This document shows positions 1-12,425 of a stretch of 64,000 nt of DNA, piece by piece. The notes beneath the pieces were generated by a model, which saw nothing but the letters and a program-made list of their open reading frames with translations, was not told where the DNA came from and searched no databases. The first letter of the stretch is position 1. Each line of letters opens with the position of its first letter. Both the position numbers and the translations under genes were made by a program. The DNA is from Linanthus parryae (taxonomy: Eukaryota; Streptophyta; Magnoliopsida; Ericales; Polemoniaceae): positions 90,307,935-90,371,934 of the forward strand of contig JALGPY010000006.1 of assembly GCA_023055425.1 (NCBI GenBank). The letters run 5' to 3'.

Positions 1-1654
1 TTCATGTATACGTCTTAGGTAGTCGCCAACCCGCCTCGTAGTGGCACACAGAACAGCTGTGCTAGGATGCGTATTAGAGCACTCACTGCTTGATAGATCT
101 CACCTTGTTGGACCACTAGAAAGCCCAATTTGAACCTTGGTTTTATTCCTAACCTCTTGACCTAGGGTGACGATGTTGGCCTTCATCATAAATCGTTTAG
201 AATCACCATTTTAGTGCGTCACGAGGGAGTCGTAGTTGAGCGGGTTCGATGAGGGAGAGTTGTATTGCATATACTTGTGAGTCTACATGATTGCTTGCGT
301 ATTATTTCATATCTTAGAGGGGATGCGAGGGTGAGTGAGTAGGCTTGCGCACTTCGGTGTGGCGGTGTTCCATGTCACTACACCATGGACACATTTGTGG
401 AGAGTCGTGAGTGCGTGACGTCTAATCCGCACTATGATGGGGTGGTTGATCTTAATTGGTGGATCGTGCTAGGTATCGTTTCTTTTCATCATCACGGTGT
501 AGGAGGATCAGTTGGATTAGGCACGAGACTTACATACATTTGATTACTTGAGAGGGGGCATGTTTACATTCTAGTGTGGGTATGTCGACTTTTGACTACG
601 GACGTCGAGATTGATCTTCTGATGACTCCATCCCTACACATGCGCTTTGATTATTTGGCGGCTTTGTTTGGTGGCACTGTGTACTTCATTGAGTTAGGGG
701 AAGACGAATTTTACTTGTGATATACATTCATCGGATCGTCTATTTCATTCCCTTAACATATTTTCTTTGCTTGATTCTTAGAAGACCACTCGGATAATTT
801 TGCGGCATTTTGTTTTATTGAGAGATAGAAAAAAAAACAATATATACAAAAAAAAGAGAAAAAAGGAGAGAAAAAAATGAGAGATTGAATAAATGAATAA
901 ATTTGATCTTATTGGAAATTGAGTGGTGGAAAGTTGCTAGTTCCTTGAAGACAATTTGCATTTCGTGCACATATCGCCATGGTGGCCACGGAGATCGTGA
1001 TTGTGCCGGGGTTTGAGGGGCTCGAGGGCCGGAGACAGTGAGTTTCGGGTTCCGGTTTCTATCATCGTGGTGAGGGTGTGTGAGATGTGGGATTTAATGT
1101 GAGAATGTGACGCTTAGGAATTGTTAATACATGATTATCCTTTTGTCCCTAATCCTCAACATTCTAAACTGTCAGCGGAATAGAAGTCGGACCTTGAACG
1201 TGGCTTAGCTTAGCGTAGCCTCTTATTTTTGTCGACACATACGAAGAGGTAGGTATTCTTTTACATAGTAACGCTAGGCTCTCTGTACTAACTAGGGGAA
1301 ATTTTCGTTGTCGAGTTTAGTTGTAATTCACGCCTTGTCCCTAGATTGATCATCACTCCATGAGAACCGGTTTGAGCTAATTGAGATTGCCCAATCTCGC
1401 AAAACAAAAGAGAAAAAACCTGTTATTTCGTATGTGCATTTTATATATTTCATTTTCATATTGTTGCATCGTTGAGTCATGTATTGATTCGTGTTTATGT
1501 CGAGTCGGCTAGTCTTGGTTTGTATGAAAGTGGTGTTTCGAAAAGAATGCAATTAGTTAGACTCGTAACGTGATTTGTTGGGGAGAAAGTTTGGAGATGA
1601 TGGCCGGTTTTCATAGATTACTCGGGACGCGCAATTGGTAAGTGTGGGGATATT
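1..1654 (+). other. 3' noncoding internal region of an upstream Athila-1 unit
   Basis: This stretch aligns with 7982-9638, the 3' noncoding part of the Athila-1 internal region. It ends at 1654 in the same purine-rich AAGTGTGGGG tract that precedes the LTR at 9639. I therefore read it as the tail of another Athila-1 unit lying left of the window and sharing the LTR at 1655, as in a tandem array made by LTR recombination. No coding sequence is visible. An A-rich tract lies at about 826-876. The first ~780 bp look identical to the second copy; differences appear only after that. Confidence 0.7.
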
Positions 1655-3130
1655 TGATAACTCCATAATTGGGGTTATATTCTATTGTGATTACTTGCCG
1701 TTTCGCGTACCTTCCGATGCATTTATGTGTGTTGTAGGCCGAGTTTTGATAGTTTGGAGCATACTTGAGTATTTGGACTTCATGGTGTAATCCGGGCGTT
1801 TTATGCATGTTTTAGGCTTTATTTGTCGCATTTGATCTACCGGTATTTGTTCGTGTTGTGGATTTCAGGGACCGCAAGCTTGAAGTGCGGATTTCAGAGC
1901 GGAAGCAAACTTCGGAAAGAAAGAAACTCAAGGAATGCATGAGAGAATGGATGAAGGAGAGTGGAAGTAAGAGGAGAAAAAGACTTAGCCAAAAATTTCA
2001 AGAGGAGTGAAAAGAAGCAACTCACATGGAAGATCAACCTGATCCTACAATTTAAAAAGGTGATCCTATGATCACAAGATCAAGTGAAAGACCACATAGA
2101 GGATCAACGTGACTCTACAACTACAAAAGGTGATCCTAGGATCACAAAATGTGATCACAAGATCACATTATTGGATCTGACGTGAGTGGAAGGGGGTAAA
2201 GGTGTTATTTCTGAAAACTAAAAAGAAGGAACGTATTTTAACTAGAAGAGAACAACCTAGGGCATTCATTCAGTCATTCTTTGGACGCCATTGGAGAGCA
2301 TGAGCATTCTTGGGAGCTTGGAGACCATCGTTTGATTCTCTATATTCTTTTCCTCTTTAGTTTTTGTTTATGATCATTGAAACTTTGTACTTTGATCATG
2401 TGTTTTAGTAGCTAAACCCTTTATTCGGGATATATCGTAGGGAACTAGGGTTTTGAACACCGTATTTTGGTGATTTATGGATTAGTCTTCATGTTTATTA
2501 GCTTAAATGGATGTTTATGCTTAGTTATGCTTGATTCATACGCGTAATTCTATCTTTCATATTGTTTGACGTCATAATAAGATTGATAGAGGTGCTAATT
2601 ATTAGAGGAATCAATAGTTATTGCTTGAACTTGAAACTTGCACTAGTCGTATCTAGGGTTGAGGAATATTGCTAGTTAACTAGAACTAAGAGTTGATATC
2701 AAGATCATAATACGTATTTAAACTTAAGTAGGCTAGAGGAATTAGGTACAAGAGCTTAAATATAGACTTTGGTTGAGGAATCTTCAAAGTGAAATTGCTC
2801 GTTTGGCTAAGTAGAAAACATCCGTGTTGCATGAAAGTAAATCCTAAGTGGTGTGAATTCCCTAGTGAACCCGTAGAGATATCCTGAACTGGTCCACTTG
2901 TTCAGTAACTCTTAAAAACATTCTTCGTTAATCGTGAAGCCTTTCACCTGATTAACTGAGATTTTTTTCTTTTACTTTCCGTAGAATTAGTAGAAAAAAC
3001 CATTGCGCTTTGCCCATATAAGGTTTAGAATTAGTATCTAATTAGAAAAGAAGTCCTTTGGGTTCGAAAACTCGGATTACCGGATTTATTAATGCAACGA
3101 CGAATGTGCACTTGCAGTTGGAGCGTGTCA
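1655..3130 (+). repeat. Athila-1 LTR, 1,476 bp, copy 1
   Basis: It begins TGATAACTCC after a polypurine tract and ends GCGTGTCA, followed by a primer-binding site at 3137. The second copy at 9639-11114 has exactly the same length. By eye the two differ at about 40 positions (roughly 2.7%). The stretch 2030-2175 is dense in GATC words. The TGATA start agrees with the independently located LTR start of Athila-2. Confidence 0.85.
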
Positions 3131-3136
3131 AGGTTT

Positions 3137-3153
3137 TGGCGCCGTTTCCAAGG
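3137..3153 (+). promoter_or_regulatory. Primer-binding site, tRNA-Asp type (Athila-1)
   Basis: The sequence TGGCGCCGTTTCCAAGG lies 6 bp after the LTR end. Plant tRNA-Asp ends ...CCCCGGCAACGGCGCCA, whose complement agrees at about 14 of these 17 bases. tRNA-Asp priming is typical of the Athila lineage. Confidence 0.85.
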
Positions 3154-3367
3154 ACTTCGAATAAATTAGTTATAATTCCTAGCCTTAGGGATTTTACTTT
3201 CCTGTTATATCTGTTACTCACCTACGCTTCGTGTGTGTTATGTGATTTCAGGTTAATTTGCACGGTGTATGTCCTGTTCTAGAGACGAGCCTTTGCATCC
3301 AACTTGAAGACCCGGAATCCCTGTTACGAGTAGAGCGTAGAGAAAAGATGAAATCAAGCTAGTTACC

Positions 3368-5851
3368 ATGGATGATGACACTAGATCTGAGTTTGAAAGG
3401 ATCCGCAAAAATATGCAGGATGCGAAAGCAGCTAGAGCAGCAGCTGTAGAGGATGCAGCCAATAGAGCACGAGAAACTGAGCAGCTGAGAGCTCAAATGG
3501 CTGAGATGCAGGAAATGATGGATCGCTTGGATCCGCCAAATCCACAACCACGTCCTGGTGTGGGGGCACAAGTGGCTAACATCGGCGGGAACAATGGTGG
3601 CAATAATGGGGGAAACATCAGGCAGAATGCCGAGGCACCGGTTAACAATGCCGAGATTGAAGAACCCCCTATGGTGGATTATTTCAGGACTACTCCAGCA
3701 TGTTACCAACCTACCATTGTCAGGCCGCAGATAAACGCCCAACACTTCGAGCTGCGCCAACATATGATCAATATGGTTCGTGATGAGTGACCGTTCAACG
3801 GAGCTCCAGGAGATGATCCCAACCATCATCTACTGGTATTTGAGCAAATCACATCAACTTTGCCCGACCAACGAGTTCCAGATGAAATAGTTAAGCTATT
3901 ACTGTTTCCCTTTTCTTTATCTGGAAAAGCCAAAAACTGGCTTATGGAACTGCCAGCAGGGAGTATTGTGACATGGGCAGATTGTTGTCATGAGTTTCAG
4001 AGGAAGTATTTTCCACCATCCAGAGTCGTTCAGCAGATGGCTGAGATTGCAAACTTCACCTTGGAAGAAGACAACTCATTGGGAGATGCTCGGAGGAAGT
4101 TCAGCCAAATTCTCCGTAGATGTTCGAATCATGGGGAGCCATGGCACAAGCTCTTCCATTATTTCTACACTGCATTAGACAAGGAGACGGCTGACTAGTT
4201 GGACATGCTAGCTAGAGGTAATTTTATGGGGCTTGGAGCACAGCGAGCTCAGGATCTGCTGAACAACGTGGCCAACAGAGAGACTACGAGGTCCGAAACT
4301 CGTAGGTATTCCAAACCTGGGGATGCATCTTTGGTCAAAAAAATTTAATCTATGGAGCAGAAGCTTGAATCAATGACCTCAGCATTTCACGGCATGCTAC
4401 CTCCATCAGAGGTAAAATTCATGGGTGAGCTATTAGAAGATGAGAACCAGGGGTATGATTGGGGTGTTAAGGATGTGAATTTCATGAGACAACAGCAGTG
4501 GCCCAACACATACCATCCAAACAACCGCAACCATCCTAACTTTATCTATGCCAACCCAAAGAGTGGATTATATGCGACCGGACAGCAGCCGAATTCCTAG
4601 TATCAAGCTCAAGGGAAATTTTAACAGCAACAGGCTCAGCAACCAGAAGAGCAAGAGACAAATTCTTTATTGAGAAAGTTAGTAGCTAATCAAGACAGGA
4701 TGGAGAGCATGATTGTCTCAATGCAAGCAATAATAAAGAGCCACGAGACTCAGATTGGGCAGATTGCCAATTAGAATGCTAAATTTCCGCCAGGTATGCT
4801 TCCTTCCAATTCTTCCTACTGAGCAGCTCAAAGCTATTTCTACTCGCAGTGGTGTAACTACTCAGGTTCCTCCATATCCTATCCATGCGAGAGCCGAAGC
4901 TACAAAAGCTACAGAGAAAGAATTGGGTGAAGATTTGCCCAAGGCCGTGAGTCCCCGATCAAAGGACACGGTTGAGAAGAAATAAGAGTCCAAGAGCACT
5001 CCAGATCCGGCTACTTATGAGCCACATATACCATATCCGGCGGTAATAAAGAGGAATGATGAGGAACACTTTGGCAAATATATGGATATATTCAAACAAT
5101 TGCATATCAACATTCCTCTTGTATAAGCACTTGCTCAGATGCCCAGGTACAAGAAATTCTTGAAGGAAATACTATGGGGCAAGAAGAGCATAGAACCCTA
5201 TGCCACGGTGAAGCTAACAGAGACGTGAAGCACTGTCATACAAAGAGACATTCCCAAGATGAGAGATCCAGGCAATGTCATCTTAGGCTGCATTCTTGGG
5301 GGCGGATATCATACACATGGTCTCTGTGATTTGGGCGCGAGTATTAATCTCATGCCATTGTATCTATTTCAGAGATTGGGCATTGGTGTGCCGACCCTTG
5401 TGAAGATGGGTCTGCAATTGGCAGACAATTCTATAGTTACGGCAAATTGGGTGATTGAGAACTTTCTGGTCAGAGTGGGCGCATTTGTCTTTCCAGCTGA
5501 CTTCGTGATCGTGGATATCAAGGAGGATCGCGATGTTCCACTAATATTTGGAAGACCGCTTTTAAAGACAATGCGCGCTAATGTGGATCTAGAGACTGAG
5601 GAGTTGACTATAAAGGCTCCAGACTCATCACTCATGTTCAAGGCATTTGTTTCGAGCAAGGGGAAGAATAAATTGGCCATGATCAAGTTTAGAGAAGATC
5701 GTGTGGATCCTTCTCTTGGGTTGCCTACAAATTGCATCCCGATCCACCCGAATCAGAGAAGAAGCCAAATGTGGTGAGTGCACATGATGTGGTGCAGAAA
5801 ATCAAGAGAAAGAAATTGAAGGAGGAGGCACGTCGTGCTAGACCTCCTTAA
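3368..5851 (+). pseudogene. Athila-type gag-protease, broken by stops and frameshifts
   Basis: The start is the ATG at 3368 (context accATGg). An N-terminal coiled-coil-like stretch rich in A, E and Q is followed by the capsid-like gag core: 3791-4195 includes LPFSLSGKAKNWL-type and FPPSRVVQQM words. Then come TEQLKAISTRSG (about 4815), MPRYKKFLKEI (about 5138) and an aspartic protease around 5320 with DLGASINLMP and IFGRPLL. At least nine in-frame stops are present (for example at 3788, 4196, 4598, 4774 and 4984), with a frameshift near 4800 and another near 5745. After the second, the frame runs on to a stop at 5849. Reverse transcriptase, RNase H and integrase are absent: coding sequence passes straight into the 3' noncoding block. 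It encoded the capsid and protease of a non-autonomous element and cannot now make either whole. Confidence 0.85.
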
Positions 5852-8800
5852 CATCTTTGAGGTAACTGGGTCGGGCCGTCGACCTTATATTACAAGCGCT
5901 TGTTGGGAGGCAACTCAACGTATTTTTATGCTTTAGTGTAGAGAGTGTGTTTTAAATACTGTCGTGTGTGTTTTTCTTACTGTTTTGTTATCTGAGGGGT
6001 GAGAGAGTGAGAATCTGACATTTGAGTTGAGTCGTTTCATGCATACATGTTGGAGACGCGGTCCGGACTCCCCATCTTGATGCGCGTGCACAAAACGCAC
6101 GAAAACCGACAAAGCGACTTACTGATCACGAAATTTGAAGTCATAAATTCAGAATATTACTCCGGTATTTTTGGAGTAACACAAGCAAAAGTATAAAGCA
6201 TGCGAGACGAGCTTTTCAACGGCATATTATATGTGTGCATCGGATTCCGGGAGCGTAAAATAGTAGAACAAGAAGAAAGAAAAAAAAAAGAGGAAGCCGG
6301 TACTAAGAAAAATTGACGAGGCTTCTCTCGGCAACCCAATGCTTTTGCACGATCAAGAGAGGTGATCGTGTGATCAAAAATTTGATCACAAGATCACATT
6401 TGGTCTTACACGCAGCCTTCATTAAGAGGGGGCAATTAAGTCTTTTCTGCTTTTAAGTGAAAAAAAAGAGAAAATAAGAAGAGAACGACACAATCAGAAC
6501 AGCAACGGGAGTTCCTCTTCGGTAGACCCACGTAAAAAACGCTGCGGAAAACCTTCGAAGCTCGTCCGAACGGAAAAATCGTCGGAAATCACCGGCGTTT
6601 GGTGGGTTCTGGTCGGCTAATCAGCGCTGACGAAATAGAGGTTGTGTCTTTCTTGGAGAAGGCGCACGACACACATCACTCGAACACGACATCGATCTCA
6701 AGAACCAACTGCTCGGAAAAATCACCAGGACTTCACCGAAAATTGGGGGTTCTGCTCGGCTTGGCAATGCCTACGACCTCCGACGGTGTGCCCTTGAAGA
6801 TTTGGCGAGATTAGTGGAGGGAGGCAGCTTGAAGGCTAGGGTTTTCTTCAACACAAATTTGTGAATTCGTTCACAACCGGTTGGAATTTGATTAAACCGT
6901 TTTCGGGGTTGTGACGGGGACAACAAGGAGAAGATATTGAGCTAAAAATCTCACATCGCGAAAAGTATCGAAAAATCAGTCGACCGTATGGTCCTTCTTG
7001 ACGGATTTTTTCGATTAAGCCCCGTCAGAACGAACCTCCAGGGCTTTAGGTATCGCTAGTCTCTCTCTTTCGCAATTTAATTTTGTCGAGTTTGGGCACA
7101 TTGAGTAAGAGCCCAAATTTTTATTTTTGTCGCTTAGTTGCGACGTTTGGGGGAGATTGACTAGTGTCCTAGGACCTATCTGTTAATTGCGTACTTGCTT
7201 CTTTTCAGTACACACATCCTTGTCATGTGCACGTAGCGAAGATAATCTCTAAATTTGAACTGCTACTTTCTTGTGCAATGAGACCGTTTAGACGTAAGAG
7301 GAGTAAGGCGCATGAGTTTAACTGTAGGAAGACATAAAGTAGTTGAGGAAGAGGGTGATGATGGACCTGAGTAGATTCACCGCCCCTTGCATTAGAATTG
7401 TCGAGTCCTCTTGATTGATCTCTAAATTTCGTTGAGGACAACGAAGCATTCTAGTGTGGGGGGGGCGATTTTTAATCTTGACTAGCCAGTCTGTGTCTGC
7501 ATTAACCTGTCACATATAGATTGTTAGGGCATATTGTGTCGTCTTCGTGGTTCGTGTCGTGTTTTGTTTCAGTGTCTTAATGTGTGTGTTAGTGGTTTAT
7601 ATGTGTTAGTGTTTGATTCTTGCATGTTTATTTAATTGAGTCTACCTACCCAAACTGAGTCAGTTTAGAGTCTTCTTTCGCGTCTGGCATTGCATGTATT
7701 GTTAGAATAAATAAAGTAAAATACAAAAAAAATAAAAAAAAAAATAAGAAAATTTGAGAAAGGGCAATCTAAAGAAGCTTAAAATTTGGTAAAATCGAGG
7801 AGTGTGAGAATTTTAGGAGTAGGACGTGATTTTTGACCGAGAAGGACAAATTGAGTTCCCCTAGTACGTATAGAGAGACTTCCTTTACGGGAATGCCTGC
7901 CTATTTTAATACACTTACTTTATTTGCATATCTAAAGTGTGTGTGTCGTTTTTTACAAGAGTTGAGCTAGCGAGCCAAACGTTCATGTATACGTCTTAGG
8001 TAGTCGCCAACCCGCCTCGTAGTGGCACACAGAACAGCTGTGCTAGGATGCGTATTAGAGCACTCACTGCTTGATAGATCTCACCTTGTTGGACCACTAG
8101 AAAGCCCAATTTGAACCTTGGTTTTATTCCTAACCTCTTGACCTAGGGTGACGATGTTGGCCTTCATCATAAATCGTTTAGAATCACCATTTTAGTGCGT
8201 CACGAGGGAGTCGTAGTTGAGCGGGTTCGATGAGGGAGAGTTGTATTGCATATACTTGTGAGTCTACATGATTGCTTGCGTATTATTTCATATCTTAGAG
8301 GGGATGCGAGGGTGAGTGAGTAGGCTTGCGCACTTCGGTGTGGCGGTGTTCCATGTCACTACACCATGGACACATTTGTGGAGAGTCGTGAGTGCGTGAC
8401 GTCTAATCCGCACTATGATGGGGTGGTTGATCTTAATTGGTGGATCGTGCTAGGTATCGTTTCTTTTCATCATCACGGTGTAGGAGGATCAGTTGGATTA
8501 GGCACGAGACTTACATACATTTGATTACTTGAGAGGGGGCATGTTTACATTCTAGTGTGGGTATGTCGACTTTTGACTACGGACGTCGAGATTGATCTTC
8601 TGATGACTCCATCCCTACACATGCGCTTTGATTATTTGGCGGCTTTGTTTGGTGGCACTGTGTACTTCATTGAGTTAGGGGAAGACGAATTTTACTTGTG
8701 ATATACATTCATCGGATCGTCTATTTCATTCCCTTAACATATTTTCTTTGCTTGATTCTTAGAAGACCACTCGGATAATTTTGCGGCATTTGGTTTTATT

Positions 8801-9638
8801 GAGAGATAGAAAAAAAAAACAATATATACAAAAAAAAGAGAAAAAAGGAGAGAAAAAAATGAGAGATTGAATAAATGAATAAATTTGATCTTATTGGAAA
8901 TTGAGTGGTGGAAAGTTGCTAGTTCCTTGAAGACAATTTGCATTTCGTGCACATATCGCCATGGTGGCCACGGAGATCGTGATTGTACCGGGCTTTGAGG
9001 GGCTCGAAGGCCGGAGACAGTGAGTTTCGGGTTCCGGTTTCTATCATCGTGGCGAGGGTGTGTGAGATGTGGGATTTAATGTGAGAATGTGATGCTTAGG
9101 AATTGTTAATACATGATTATCCTTTTGTCCCTAATCCTCAACATTCTAAACTGTTAGCGGAATAGGAGCTCGGACCTTGAACGTGGATTAGCCTAGCGTA
9201 GCCTCTTATTTTTGTCGACACATGCCAAGAGGTAGGTATTCTTTTACATAGTAACGCTAGGCTCTCTGTACTAACTAGGGGAAATTTTCGTTGTCGAGTT
9301 TAGTTGTAATTCACGCCTTGTCCCTAGATTGATCATCACTCCATGAGAACCGGTTTGAGCTAATTGAGATTGCCCAATCTCGCAAAAGAAAAGAGAAAAA
9401 AAACTGTTATTTCGTATGTGCATTTTATATATTGCATTTTCATATTGTTGCATCGTTGATTCATGTATTGATTCGTGTTTATGTCGAGTCGGCTAGTCTT
9501 GGTTTGTATGAAAGTGGTGTTTCGAAAAGAATGCAATTAGTTAGACTCATAACGTGATTTGTTGGGGAGAAAGTTTGGAGATGATGGCCGGTTTTGATAG
9601 ATTGCTCGGGACGCGCAAATGGTAAGTGTGGGGATATT
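5852..9638 (+). other. Athila-1 long 3' noncoding region with conserved lineage motifs
   Basis: About 3.8 kb without credible coding sequence. At 5870-5916 lies the block GGGTCGGGCCGTCGACCTTA plus GCGCTTGTTGGGAGGCAAC, shared with Athila-2 (its complement is at 27362-27425). At 7428-7453 lies TTGAGGACAACGA followed by AGTGTGGGG, also shared with Athila-2 (complement at 25930-25990). A GATC-rich word cluster is at 6345-6405, and an A-rich tract at 7703-7752. The short open frames here (for example 6599-6814) show no recognisable domain. The region ends in the polypurine tract at 9625-9638. Confidence 0.75.
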
Positions 9639-11114
9639 TGATAACTCCATAATTGGGGTTATATTCTATTGTGATTACTTGCCGTTTCGCGTACCTTCCG
9701 ATGCATTTATGTGTGTTGTAGGCCGAGTTTTGATAGTTTGGAGCATACTTGAGTATTTGGACTTCATGGTGTAATCCGGGCGTTTTATGCATGTTTTAGG
9801 CTTTATTTGTCGCATTTGATCTTCCGGTATTTGTTCGTGTTGTGGATTTCAGGGACCGCAAGCTTGAAGTGCGGATTTTAGAGCGGAAGCAAACTTCGGA
9901 AAGAAAGAAACCCAAGGAATGCATGAGAGAATGGATGAAGGAGAGTGGAAGTAAGAGGAGAAAAAGACTTAGCCAAAAATTTCAAGAAGAGTGAAAAGAA
10001 GCAACTCACATGGAAGATCAACGTGATCCTACAATTTAAAAAGGTGATCCTATGATCACAAGATCAAGTGAAAGACCACATAGAGGATCAACGTGACTCT
10101 ACAACTACAAAAGGTGATCCTAGGATCACAAAATGTAATCACAAGATCACATTATTGGATCTGACGTGAGTGGAAGGGGGTAAAGGTGTTATTTGTGAAA
10201 GCTAAAAAGAAGGAACGTATTTTAACTAGAAGAGAAAAACCTAGGGCATTCATTCAGTCATTCTTTGGATGCCATTGGAGAGCATGAGCATTCTTGGGAG
10301 CTTGGAGACCATCGTTTGATTCTCTATATTCTTTTCCTCTTTAGTTTTTGTTTATGATCATTGAAACTTTGTACTTTGATCATGTGTTTTAGTAGCTAAA
10401 CCCTTTATTCGGGATATATCGTAGGGAACTAGGGTTTTGAACACCGTATTTTGGTGATTTATGGATTAGTGTTCATGTTTATTAGCTTAATTGGATGTTT
10501 ATGCTTAGTTATGCTTGATTCATACGCGTAATTCTATCTTTCATATTGTTTGACGTCACAATAAGATTGATAGAGGTGATAATTATTAGAGGAATCAGTA
10601 GTTATTGCTTGAACTTGTAACTTGCACTAGTCGTATCTAGGGTTGAGGAATCTTGCTAGTTAACTAGAACTAAGAGTTGATATCAAGATCATAATGCGTA
10701 TTTAAACTTAAGTAGGCTAGAGGAATTAAATACAAGAGTTTAAATATAGAATTTGGTTGAGGAATCTTCAAAGTGAAATTGCTCGTTTGGCTAAGTAGAA
10801 AACATCCGTGTTGCATGAACGTAAATCCTAAGTGGTGTGAATTCCCTAGTAAACATGTAGAGATATCCTGAACTTGTCCACTTGTTAAGTAACTCTTAAA
10901 AACATTCTTCGTTAATCGTGAAGCCTTTCACCTGATTAATTGAGATTTTTGTCTTTTACTTTCCGTAGAATTAGTAGAAAAAACCACTGCGCTTTGCCCA
11001 TATAAGGTTTAGAATCAGTAGCTAATTAGAAAAGTAGTCCTTTGGGTTCGACAACCCGGATTATCGGATTTATTACTGCACAGACGAATGTGCACTTGCA
11101 GTTGGAGCGTGTCA
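9639..11114 (+). repeat. Athila-1 LTR, 1,476 bp, copy 2 (right end of array)
   Basis: It starts TGATAACTCC directly after AAGTGTGGGGATATT and ends GCGTGTCA. From 11115 the sequence switches to Sirevirus ORF3-like DNA, so this is the right edge of the Athila-1 insertion. The candidate TSD is ATAGA (11115-11119); its partner would lie left of the window. Confidence 0.85.
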
Positions 11115-11228
11115 ATAGAAAATAAAATATTAGTTTGACAATTTAACACAGAATGTGTCAATTACTTAGGTCCAGATGGTGTACCCTCTAGAAAGAACTC
11201 AGCCTTAGCTTTCTCTAAACATTCCTTC
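11115..11228 (-). pseudogene. Sire-2 fragment: part of ORF3 (minus strand)
   Basis: The minus strand matches the Sire-1 ORF3 region at about 15240-15355, for example the FFLEGT-like segment and the run corresponding to HSVFNCE. It continues the Sire-2 ORF3 that resumes at 39124 beyond Athila-2. The last bases, CCTTC (11224-11228), are the left TSD of Athila-2; the right copy at 39124 reads CCTTT. Confidence 0.75.
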
Positions 11229-12425
11229 TAAAACGTATTCTTACGTGTGTACGCAAGTGCACAGTCGAGTAATAAAGTGTGAGTATTTTAATACTCGGGT
11301 TGTCGAATCCCACGAGGACAAGCTCATAACAAGATTTAACTAACAAATTAATTGAGTTTACTAAGTAACCGGTAAAAAGTGTTGAGAATTGTGAGGTTGC
11401 CACCCCCAAACAAGTGGCTGTACGTAATGACTGAAATAGTAGAAAAGTGAATTAAGAAAAAGTCTTAATCAATTAATGGAAAAAAATAGGAAATCTCGTA
11501 GATCACCTAGGGATGTAAACGATTCTCGGATAACCTGAATAACGCGTTAATTCGGTCTAACTAAGTCGGGTACTAGCATTGACCATCTCCTCTCGGTCTG
11601 ATGTCTTCTTACGTCATGGTACACCTAGGTTCCTTTCAGTCCGCCTACGTCTACCGGTACGTTCTAGCAGGTTCTCTACTCATATACTAACGGGTATTAT
11701 CGGTCCATCGTTTCACAGAACAACTGAATGATCCTACTGATTCTACCCACATGGCCAATCCTAACAAATGTCATTTCGGTCTCAATGGTTAGGGTTGATG
11801 TTCATATCACCCTAGCTAGTTAAAGTCACTTTCGTGCTCTCACTAACTACATAGTACATGAACAATTAGTGTAGAATGCAATAACAGTTAAGCATGAATC
11901 ATCTAATGAACAAAACCCTATCTCATGATTATTAGTTCATCTGCTGCTCATGTCAAAAGACTAGGATTACTAATGGAATCAAGAAACTACAACTTATTCA
12001 ATATGAGAAATCATCAAAGCATGAAATTAGATTCAATCCGGAAAAATACGTTTACATCAACCCTAGGATCTCATATGAGATGCCTAGCTATGATAGTTTA
12101 GCTACCTATCATAAGATAAAAAAAAAATAGCAAAGAGTTTCTCCATAAACATGATGAAAAAAGAAGAAATCAAACTAGAATATGATCTTCGTCTTTTTCT
12201 TTGTCTTCGTCCCTTCTCTGTGAGCCTTCCTTGCGTGTCTATCATGTGTGAATGAATTTTAGCCCCCTAGGCTGTCCTTGAATTAGAACCCGTCACCAGG
12301 AGAAGATTTATTGGGTTATTTGTGCATTTCTTTAATATTTGCACAAATAACCCAAGAAATCTGCTCCTGACTTCTCCAGGCCATAAATTCTTTGTCCCAT
12401 ATCCGATTAAGCTTTGTGACATATC
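11229..12425 (-). repeat. Athila-2 3' LTR, outer part
   Basis: Aligns with 37559 to about 38720 of the other LTR. The terminal TGACAC of the intact LTR has decayed to TAAAAC here. The alignment stops at 12425, where the Sire-1 LTR begins, and resumes at 24135. An extra inverted stretch around 12310-12352 (GGGTTATTTGTGCA versus TGCACAAATAACCC) is absent from the other LTR. Confidence 0.85.

Noticed and set aside
1..3130. Reading 1-3130 and 7982-11114 as one pair of >3.1-kb LTRs.
   Set aside because: A polypurine tract and a TGATAAC start occur at 1641-1660 and 9625-9645, both giving 1,476-bp LTRs, and Athila-2 shows the same TGATA start. A long LTR starting outside the window cannot be fully excluded.
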